Assembly (NCBI GenBank): GCA_012295275.1
Contig: CM022677.1
Location: 20,304,041 to 20,329,040, forward strand
Reading direction: 5' to 3'
DNA: 25,000 nucleotides
Origin: Chrysomallon squamiferum
Lineage: Eukaryota; Mollusca; Gastropoda; Neomphalida; Peltospiridae
The position numbers and the translations under genes are program-made. Below the pieces are notes generated by a model that was given only the letters and a program-made list of their open reading frames with translations, was not told the DNA's origin and searched no databases. This document shows positions 18,877-25,000 of the stretch, piece after piece; position 1 is the first letter of the stretch, and each line of letters begins with the position of its first letter.

Positions 18877-20010
18877 GTATGTTTCATTATCCTTTCACTT
18901 CTTTACTACCATGTCTACCACTACTACAACCACTACTACAACGACCACACTGGTCCTTTATGCAACCATAATACATTTACATAATTTAGTACATGTTTGT
19001 TTATTCCTTTATTTCTTTATTATTACTATGACTACCACTTCAACTACTACTACTACCACAACAATGACCACACTGGTCCTTTATGCAAATATAATATATT
19101 TACTTAATTTAGTACATGTTTATTTGTTCCTTTATTTCTTTATTATTACTACTACTACTACCACTTCTTTACAACTACTACCATAAGTTCAGCTACTACT
19201 ACTACTACTACTACTGCTGCTGCTGCTACCACAGTAGTCACTTCAACTACTACTACCATAATTGTTTCCACTTTCTATTTCTACTCTTAATATGACAGCA
19301 AGTACTACTACCACTACTGTTGTTGCTACACTACTACAACTACTTCTTCTAGTTCTGTTACTACTACAACCACTTCAGCTACTACCACTGCTGCCACTAC
19401 TATGCTTCCTAATGCTTTTTCTACTTCTACTACTACTAATGCTACTACATCACTATTTTTACCACTGCTTTTTCTGCTTTTACTACCACTGTGAATCCAC
19501 TAGCACTATTTTTCCTCTTCCTTCATACATTTCTACAACTACAACAACTACTACTGCTACAACCACCATTACAGCTGCTATGAACACTTCAACTACTACA
19601 ACTACCACCCTCCTTTTTCCACTTACACTTGTGCTGCCTCTTCCTACTCTTACAATCACTTCAACTACAACTACCATTTTTGCAACCACTTTGTCTGTTT
19701 CTACTAGAACGACAACTACAACCACAACCTCAATTATTACTGCTGCTACTACTGTTACTTATACTACTACTACTACTGCTACTACTACTACTACTACCTC
19801 TTCTACAGGTTTTGGTACAACTACAATTTTCACAACAACAACTACTACTACTACTATAACTGCTATTTCTGCACTACTGGTATCATTATTTCTGCCACCA
19901 CTATTACTACCATTGTTGTTGCTGCTGTTACTGCTGCTGCTGTTGCTTTCTATTATCATTATCATTGCTACTACTGCTACTACACACACACACACACACA
20001 CACACATGTA
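18877..20010. repeat. Long ACT/ACC/AAC triplet-rich intron with exon-10 relics
   Basis: About 1.1 kb of imperfect CTA/CTG/CCA-type triplets. Near the start, CACACTGGTCCTTTATGCAA occurs at 18947-18966 and again at 19070-19089. Each is followed by AT-rich DNA ending TAATTTAGTACATGTTT and then TTCCTTTATTTCTTTATTATTACT, so a block of about 123 bp is duplicated. That block resembles the end of EGF exon 10 and its donor. The frame of the triplets changes repeatedly, so a threonine-rich exon is unlikely. An (AC)n tail lies at about 19981-20007. Confidence 0.75.
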
Positions 20011-20084
20011 GATAGATAGATAGATAGATCAGTCTATATCTGTATATGTATTTATTATTGTACTGACTTTTATTTTTTGAGCAG
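20011..20084. repeat. Short GATA repeat and acceptor region
   Basis: A (GATA)n run at about 20012-20029 is followed by T-rich DNA ending TTTTTTGAGCAGCAG. Both AGs of this NAGNAG are usable in the phase of the following exon. Confidence 0.7.
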
Positions 20085-20276
20085 CAGGAGGAGGTGGATG
20101 GGATGGAGGAGGAACAAAAGGAGGTGGGGGAGGAACAAAAGGAGGTGGAGGAGGAACAAAAGGAGGTGGGGGAGGAACAAAAGGAGGGTGCACCCTCAGT
20201 TGTAAAAATGGTGGACGTCCCAATCCTCAATGCACTAGCTGTGTGTGTGTTGGATCGTGGAAAGGGGTCACTTGTG
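20085..20276 (+). CDS. EGF-like exon 11 with an in-frame glycine-rich repeat extension
   Basis: 192 nt from the first AG of a GAGCAGCAG tandem acceptor (189 nt from the second) to a GTAAAC donor, phase 1 both ends. The N-terminal half is glycine-rich: four Thr-Lys steps separated by Gly runs, encoded by a roughly 21-bp unit (GGAGGTGGGGGAGGAACAAA). The EGF domain follows, C-x3-C-x9-C-x2-C-x-C-x8-C-Gly, with Lys-Asn-Gly-Gly and Gly-Ser-Trp-Lys-Gly. The extension would make a flexible, positively charged linker in front of the domain. The frame is open across the whole repeat, which favours real coding. The exon at 24168 has a similar poly-Gly extension. Confidence 0.83.
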
Positions 20277-20293
20277 GTAAACAAAATACAAAA

Positions 20294-20324
<31 letters not shown>

Positions 20325-20599
20325 AATATATATATATATACACATATATGGTTTTCTTTTCCATTTTTTTAATTTTTTCTTTTTAATCTAAACGTTATTG
20401 CGTAGTGTAACAATTACTTGGATGCAAGCAGACGTCATAACATCACAGGTGTGAAAAATAATAATCTTTTTTTTTTTTTTTTTAAAAATTTGATTAAAAA
20501 AAGTTGTTTTTAAAAAAAAAAAAAAAAATAAGAAAAATGTTTTATAAGACAGGTTTAAGATGGAATATCTGTTTTTCACCTGTGGAGCAGCTGTGGAAC

Positions 20600-20860
20600 T
20601 GGAAATCACGTGAGGCTGGATGACACAGGTTCAGTATTGGGCTCGGGACCATGAAGTAATGTCTCTTTGCTAAACTTTGTCTAACACTTGTCTTCACTTT
20701 AGCGCAGGTATGTGTTACCATGGAGATAGAGCTAGGTCTAAGCACTTGTTGCCATGGAGACTGAAGGAACCTTGTCACAGAGGTGGGCTTATTTCCAGCC
20801 AATAAGAAGCTGAGCTGAGAGTGTTGCTGTCATGGAGACAGAACTGTTCCTAACTACAGT
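20600..20860. promoter_or_regulatory. Intronic cluster of X-box-like sites, an E-box palindrome and a CCAAT box
   Basis: TCACGTGA lies at 20606-20613. GTTACCATGGAGAT (20714-20727) and GTTGCCATGGAGAC (20748-20761) resemble the RFX X-box (GTTGCCATGGCAAC), with a third partial copy at 20823-20839. CCAATAAG lies near 20799. The patch is clearly less AT-rich than its surroundings. It could be an enhancer, an internal promoter or a fragment of an old repeat; I cannot tell which. Confidence 0.3.
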
Positions 20861-21385
20861 CATTCTTACAGTTTTCATTCAGCCATATTTGTCTTTCTTA
20901 TTGTTTTTTTTTTACTTTATGTTTTTGATCTCTCTATGTATATGTGTGTATGTATGTATAGATATGTATGTATGTATTTGTGTATGTATATTTGTATAAA
21001 TGTTAGAAGTCTGATTGTAGCTCTGGTGACCTAATGAATTTAGTTCAGTGTTGTGTAGTGGATATGTGGAAAACTTATCTTCAAATTAACACAAATAACT
21101 TACTAACACAATTTCATCGTTACGAAGGTATATTAAGTATGAAATAATTAACATGTAAAATTTCATCTTTATGAAGATGAATTAAAAGTGAATAATTGAT
21201 CTGTGGAAATGCATCTTTATGAAGTTAAATTGATTGTAAACAATCTGTTTCGACCATTAACTAAACCATTTGCACCATAATGTCAATGATGTCACATCTG
21301 TTCAAGGCATCGTACCTAAGTTATCAGTATTCTTTATCTGTCTCAAAGGTATATATTAGTTTAGATATATTTCTTATTTTTTTAG

Positions 21386-21434
21386 CTGTAGATTTACATG
21401 TGATGTGTACAAAACTATACTTGTACTGTTTGTT
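21386..21434 (+). pseudogene. Possible decayed EGF exon
   Basis: After TTATTTTTTTAG the sequence CTGTAGATTTACATGTGATG resembles the start of EGF exon 8 and its repeats (CTGTAGAGTGACATGTCATC), with the C-x3-C codons. A GTAAGG donor follows at 21435. Only one base precedes the first Cys codon, so the usual phase fails, and Cys 3 to 6 are missing. The similarity is short, so confidence is low. Confidence 0.3.
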
Positions 21435-21660
21435 GTAAGGAAGGATTTATAATTATCCAATTTATTTTTTATCTACCGTCTCATATTTCAAAAAAAAAAA
21501 AAAATATATCTTTTTTTTTTTTTTAACTGTTTGTCAACAGATAATATTAATAAATTGATTTATGTTATTTAGGGTCTCATGCCTTTGATAAAAAAACATT
21601 TTTTTTTTTTTTTTTTTTTTTTTTTGTAACATTAATAAACTGGTTGTTTGTTTTGTTCAG

Positions 21661-21756
21661 ATAAATGTTACTTGACCTGTCAACATAAAGGCAAACCAAA
21701 CAATTTCTGTAACATGTGTGTAAACTGTGATGGGTACTGGACAGGCGTACACTGTG
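21661..21756 (+). CDS. EGF-like exon 12, first of the C-x2-C-x2-C type
   Basis: 96 nt between TTGTTCAG and GTAAGT. It reads Asp-Lys-Cys, then C-x3-C-x9-C-x2-C-x2-C-x8-C-Gly: one residue more than usual between the fourth and fifth Cys (Cys-Val-Asn-Cys). Gly-Tyr-Trp-Thr-Gly precedes the last Cys. Exons 13, 14 and 17 share this longer spacing. Confidence 0.86.
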
Positions 21757-21799
21757 GTAAGTAACATTCTGTAACATGCACTATGTAACAGTTTTATTA

Positions 21800-21990
21800 T
21801 TGGTTTCATTGTTATTATTATTATTACTACTACTACTACTACTACTACTACTATTATTGTTGTTATTATTATTATTGTTATTTGTTTCATTATTATTATT
21901 ATTATTATTATCATTATTATTATCATCGTTATTAGTATTATCTTTATTATTATTAATATTATTATTATTATTATCATTTTTTTTAAATTA

Positions 21991-22041
<51 letters not shown>

Positions 22042-22045
22042 ATAT
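21800..22045. repeat. ATT/ACT triplet array and (TATC)n tetranucleotide array
   Basis: Imperfect (ATT)n with a central (ACT)n run (about 21826-21852) begins about 60 nt after exon 12's donor. A (TATC)n array at about 21991-22040 follows. Confidence 0.92.
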
Positions 22046-22210
22046 ATACTTATGTGTCTGGTTTGTAAATAAACTAAAAAGTTTTAAAAATAATTTATTC
22101 TTTTTTTTACTAGTTGTCATATTGATCAAATATTACATTCAGTGGTTTTTACCAGTTACACTAAACTGAGTATAATTTGATCTATATACATTTTTTGTAA
22201 TGATATTTTT

Positions 22211-22216
<6 letters not shown>

Positions 22217-22256
<40 letters not shown>
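22217..22256. repeat. (TG)n microsatellite
   Basis: About 20 uninterrupted TG units in the intron before EGF exon 13. Confidence 0.95.
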
Positions 22257-22257
<1 letters not shown>

Positions 22258-22365
22258 TACATAATAATATTTCTATATATATGAATTTGTGTCTACATTT
22301 ATGCTTTGTTTACGACATTCAAAAACAGATTATTATTATTTTTTTTAATATTTTTTTTTATTTAG

Positions 22366-22458
22366 AACGTTGCAATATTCCTTGTCCACATGGAAGCCAG
22401 GACCCTGGTTGCCACAAATGTATTAACTGTCACAAAAACTGGGGCGGATACATGTGTG
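22366..22458 (+). CDS. EGF-like exon 13, C-x2-C-x2-C type
   Basis: 93 nt between TTATTTAG and GTAAGA. It reads Glu-Arg-Cys, then C-x3-C-x8-C-x2-C-x2-C-x8-C-Gly (Cys-Ile-Asn-Cys between the fourth and fifth), with Lys-Asn-Trp-Gly-Gly near the end. The loop after the second Cys has Pro-His-Gly-Ser in place of Asn-Gly-Gly. It starts AACGTTG like exon 14. Confidence 0.86.
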
Positions 22459-22600
22459 GTAAGAACCATTTTAATTTATTGTGTGGTAAAACCATTTATT
22501 ACATAGTTAAAAACCAGTTATTAAGTGGTTAAAAACCATTTCGTAGATATTTTAAGTTGCTGTGTAAAATCATTCTTATTTAACCAAATTTAAGTAAAGG
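22459..22600. repeat. Short degenerate repeat that appears to start from the exon 13 donor
   Basis: The exon end TGTGTGGTAAGAACCATTTT is followed 27 bp later by TGTGTGGTAAAACCATTTAT, then by weaker copies (GTTAAAAACCAGTTATTA, GTTAAAAACCATTTCGTA). The rest of the intron to 23034 is AT-rich, with an (AAT)n array at about 22766-22845. Confidence 0.6.
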
Positions 22601-22764
22601 AATTGTTGTGAAAATCAGTAACAAAAATTCACTGACACTGTTTCAGAAAGGTTTCCTTGTAATTAGAGAGAGAGAGAGAAAAAAAATCAGTATTCATTTC
22701 TATGGATTCCATATTAAATTATCTCCAAACTGTTTCTACCTTAAGAATAATTAATTTGATGAAG

Positions 22765-22765
<1 letters not shown>

Positions 22766-22831
<66 letters not shown>

Positions 22832-22845
22832 TAATAATAATAAAA
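22766..22845. repeat. (AAT)n microsatellite
   Basis: About twenty perfect AAT units followed by AAAAT-interrupted ones, in the intron between EGF exons 13 and 14. Confidence 0.95.
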
Positions 22846-23034
22846 AAGTAATAATATGAAAAAGAAATATCCAGTAATATGTTTATATACAGACATTCAT
22901 AAATACATGTATAATATTTGTGTACATAGATGTCTTTATCTGTAAGTAAAATGTATTTAGTGTGGGGTTTTTTTTCATGATAAGCAGGATTAAATGTGTT
23001 TTTTTTTTTTTTTGTGTTTTTTAATTTCATTTAG

Positions 23035-23130
23035 AACGTTGTTATTTGGATTGCTTTCATGGTGGTAAACCTAATTCTCAGTGTACTTCATGTTATGGGT
23101 GCTCTGGAAACTGGGGTGGACCTGCATGTA
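23035..23130 (+). CDS. EGF-like exon 14, C-x2-C-x2-C type
   Basis: 96 nt between CATTTAG and GTAAGA. It reads Glu-Arg-Cys, then C-x3-C-x9-C-x2-C-x2-C-x8-C, with Phe-His-Gly-Gly-Lys-Pro-Asn-Ser-Gln and Cys-Tyr-Gly-Cys between the fourth and fifth positions. Asn-Trp-Gly-Gly-Pro-Ala precedes the last Cys. The exon ends in A before the donor. Cys-Tyr-Gly-Cys recurs in the exon at the right edge, suggesting a shared origin. Confidence 0.86.
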
Positions 23131-23450
23131 GTAAGAAAATATTCAAAGATTGGTTATTTTTTTTTTATATTTTAAATTGTGTTTATTTATCTACTGTTGT
23201 TGACCCATGAGTTAACTGTCTGTTGTTGTCATAATACAAGGTACAATGATTTTTTTATATATATATATCTAAAATAGATTATTTATTTACAAAAATCAGT
23301 AGGCAGTTATTAACACAGACTAATAGATAGAGAAAAGGTAGACAGAACTATGCAGATTAAACAGATAGACAGACAGACAGACAGATAAGTAGATGCACAC
23401 ATTAATTATGTTTCTATTCAAATTTGTGATTGAATGTATTTGTGTGGAGT

Positions 23451-23474
23451 ATATATATATATATATATATATAT
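23451..23474. repeat. (TA)n microsatellite
   Basis: A short TA array in the intron before EGF exon 15, with (GACA)n near 23366-23385. Confidence 0.85.
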
Positions 23475-23520
23475 GTACATGCTGTTTTCTAGTAAGGCTT
23501 CTTTTCCTCTTTTTCTCTAG

Positions 23521-23586
23521 ATTCTTGTAATATGAGGTGTGGCCAGGGGACCAGACCCAATTCTGATTGTAACAGATGCATTCCAG
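23521..23586 (+). CDS. EGF-like exon 15, truncated after the fourth Cys
   Basis: After a strong TTTTTCTCTAG acceptor it reads Asn/Asp-Ser-Cys, then C-x3-C-x9-C-x2-C, with Gly-Gln-Gly-Thr-Arg-Pro-Asn-Ser, then Ile-Pro. The expected fifth and sixth Cys are absent. A phase-1 CCAG|GTGAAT donor at 23587 would close a 66-nt exon without a frameshift. If unspliced, the frame runs into Tyr-rich triplet DNA. Either a half-domain is included in the protein, or this is a dying exon cut by the triplet array that begins about 50 nt downstream. Confidence 0.55.
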
Positions 23587-23637
23587 GTGAATACCTCTTA
23601 TACTACAATCACTACTTTCTTGTCTCCCTTTTCGATT

Positions 23638-23761
23638 CATACAACTACTACTACTACTACTACTACTACTACAACTACAACTACTTCTACAGACTACAGT
23701 TGTCACTGCTACAACCACAGCTATTTTTCCACTTCCTTCATTCACTTCTGTTCTATAACAG

Positions 23762-23818
<57 letters not shown>

Positions 23819-23908
23819 TTAGTACTACACCTTCTACTAGTACTACAACACCTTCTAGTACAGCTACTAGTTTCACTCTTTATTATTATTGCCATTTCTT
23901 CACTACCT

Positions 23909-23946
<38 letters not shown>

Positions 23947-24055
23947 GTTGCTATTACTGTTACCACTATTACTATTGCTGCTGCTTCTATGACTATACCA
24001 TTACTGTGACTATTGCTGCTACTACTATTTCTATTATTATTATTATTTCTTATAC
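23638..24055. repeat. ACT triplet arrays
   Basis: Three main (ACT)n runs (about 23640-23672, 23764-23818, 23906-23945) are linked by imperfect triplets and followed by ATT-rich DNA. Reading frames through them give Thr, Tyr or Leu/Val homopolymers depending on frame and none is bounded by convincing splice sites. Confidence 0.92.
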
Positions 24056-24167
24056 TGCTGAAAGGTGACCCACATCTGGCCAGGTAAGATGCAGATCTCT
24101 GTGCCAGATGATGGCCATCTTTGTCTGTGTGTGTGTGTGTGTATATATATATATGTATATTTAACAG

Positions 24168-24302
24168 GAGCAGGAGGAGGAGGAGGAGGGGGAGGTGGAG
24201 GTGGAGGAGGGGGATGCGTGCTGCGGTGTCTAAATGGAGGTTCTGCCAATTCTCAGTGTACTTCCTGTCTGTGCACAGGTTTATGGCGAGGACCTACTTG
24301 TG
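24168..24302 (+). CDS. EGF-like exon 16 with a poly-glycine extension
   Basis: 135 nt between TTTAACAG and GTAAAA, phase 1 both ends. It reads Gly-Ala, then fourteen glycines, directly into the EGF domain C-x3-C-x9-C-x2-C-x-C-x8-C-Gly, with Leu-Asn-Gly-Gly and Gly-Leu-Trp-Arg-Gly-Pro. The Gly run is a (GGA/GGT/GGG) triplet tract that stays in frame. From first Cys to final Gly it is 19/30 identical to exon 11, the other exon with a glycine extension, so the extension was probably present in their common ancestor. Confidence 0.85.
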
Positions 24303-24327
24303 GTAAAAATACACATGTATACATTTA

Positions 24328-24329
<2 letters not shown>

Positions 24330-24407
<78 letters not shown>

Positions 24408-24425
24408 AATATACACACACACACA
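24330..24425. repeat. (ATAC)n and (AC)n microsatellites
   Basis: (CATA)n at about 24330-24356, then (AC)n at about 24370-24400 and a second short (AC)n at about 24413-24424, all just after exon 16. Confidence 0.93.
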
Positions 24426-24484
24426 TGTTTTTTTTCTTATTAGTTGTTTATGAACTGTGTTATGTCAGATCTGGATGTAAGTAG

Positions 24485-24850
24485 AATTCATAGCATTGTG
24501 TGGTTAAAAAAAACTTTCATAGACAATTTATTGTGTGGTTAAAAAAAACTTTCATAGACAATTTATTGTGTGGTTAACATAGACAATTTATTGTGTGGTT
24601 AAAAAAACTTTCATAGACAATTTATTGTGTGGTTAAAAAACCTTTCATAGGCAATTTATTATTGTGGATTAAAAAATAGCATTTATTGTGTGGTTAAAAA
24701 CCCTTTCATAGATAGTTCAAAATTTTCATAGGCAATTTATTGTGTGGTTAAAAAAACCTTTCATAGGCAATTTATTGTGTGGTAAAAAAATCATTCATAG
24801 ACAATTTATTGTGTGGTAAAAAATCATTCATAGATAGTTTAATTTATTGT
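24485..24850. repeat. Minisatellite of about 35-50 bp (TTATTGTGTGGTTAAAAAA...CATAGACAA)
   Basis: About nine copies of variable length with the core TTATTGTGTGGTTAAAAAAA, followed by CTTTCATAGACAATT or ATCATTCATAGA. Length differences lie mainly in the A run and in partial copies. The core TGTGTGGTAAAA resembles the exon-end/donor sequence at 22453-22465. It fills the intron between EGF exons 16 and 17. Confidence 0.9.
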
Positions 24851-24931
24851 GGCAGAAAACCATTGACAGAATTTGTGTGTGTGTTTGTTCATCACATGCA
24901 GGAATGATTGAAAGAATTTTATTTCATGTAG

Positions 24932-25000
24932 GAACTTGTTCTTTGAAGTGCCAAAATGGCAGACCTAATACTGCTTGTACTACTTGCTATGGATGTATTG
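24932..25000 (+). CDS. EGF-like exon 17, cut by the right edge, C-x2-C-x2-C type
   Basis: It starts after TTTCATGTAG. It reads Gly-Thr-Cys, then C-x3-C-x8-C-x2-C-x2-C-Ile, with Gln-Asn-Gly-Arg-Pro-Asn and Cys-Tyr-Gly-Cys, before the window ends. Only the sixth Cys and the donor are missing. It is most like exon 14. Its presence shows that the gene continues to the right. Confidence 0.82.

Larger units (their letters stand above)
20277..21660 (+). other. Intron between EGF exons 11 and 12
   Basis: A 1.4-kb intron with GTAAAC donor and TTGTTCAG acceptor. It has (TA)n at about 20295-20340, T and A runs at about 20468-20530, a motif-rich, less AT-biased patch at 20580-20860 (described separately), TATG repeats near 20936-20995, and a possible decayed EGF exon at 21386-21434. 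Poly(T) at about 21600-21625 precedes the acceptor. Confidence 0.65.

Noticed and set aside
19262-20011. 249-codon open frame rich in Thr and Leu
   Set aside because: It is triplet-repeat DNA. The favoured amino acid changes along its length as the triplet phase shifts, no splice-site pair frames it, and it has no EGF or mucin Cys pattern.
20542-20802. Minus-strand 86-codon frame
   Set aside because: It has no recognisable domain or splice context. It overlaps the motif-rich patch and is plausible by chance in its higher GC content.
23539-24009. Thr-rich frame of 156 codons overlapping EGF exon 15
   Set aside because: It reads the EGF exon in the wrong frame and then an (ACT)n array. The correct frame gives Cys codons and then Tyr-rich read-through.
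1-25000. tRNA, rRNA or intact transposase genes
   Set aside because: Looked for clover-leaf-like A/B box pairs, rRNA-like blocks and transposase or reverse-transcriptase motifs on both strands; only the weak A-box-like string at 11641 was found.

Overview
The window looks like nuclear DNA of an invertebrate animal. It is AT-rich and intron-dense, saturated with microsatellites, and carries secreted leucine-rich-repeat (LRR) and EGF-like exons. I lean towards a mollusc or another lophotrochozoan. The reasons are the microsatellite load and a recurrent foldback motif (GGTCTAAGGGGAATAACTCC) that resembles, from memory and unverified, AAGGGRRATAACTC-type repeats of molluscan genomes. No prokaryotic gene, tRNA, rRNA or CRISPR array is visible.

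Layout: two related genes lie head to head. The minus-strand gene has a large GC-rich LRR exon (1789-3246: signal peptide, LRRNT, about 12 LRRs, LRRCT; one apparent 1-nt loss at 2082-2085). A single EGF-like exon follows at 675-767, and the gene probably continues past the left edge. The plus-strand gene has an AT-rich LRR exon (9858-10803: signal peptide, LRRNT, about 7 LRRs, LRRCT). It is followed by at least 17 EGF-like exons from 12436 to the right edge, where the gene is still open. Both LRR exons have a probable 5'-UTR intron ending just before the start codon, and both have TGACGTCA-containing candidate promoter DNA further upstream. Nearly every coding exon boundary is phase 1, so each EGF exon is a symmetrical cassette that could be skipped, duplicated or lost without changing frame.

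Between the genes (about 4.4-9.0 kb) lies a partly tandem array of roughly 0.3-0.5 kb repeats with inverted arms (6243-8300), plus isolated arms at 5553 and 5953. Introns of the plus gene are packed with di-, tri-, tetra- and pentanucleotide arrays and several minisatellites.

The most unusual signal is that several repeats are made from pieces of the EGF exons. A 55-56 bp array (17400-17782) repeats the intron end, acceptor and first Cys codons of the EGF exon that follows it. The 3' half and donor of that exon are duplicated 102 bp downstream. Exon 18775-18876 has two decayed copies of its 3' end that still spell Thr-Gly-Pro-Leu-Cys with different codons. Exon 23521-23586 is cut off after its fourth Cys, where a triplet array begins. 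Two EGF exons carry in-frame glycine-rich extensions. The window therefore appears to show EGF cassettes being gained, decaying and turning into satellites. Biological role is not readable from sequence: a secreted or cell-surface LRR plus multi-EGF adhesion or recognition protein is the best inference.
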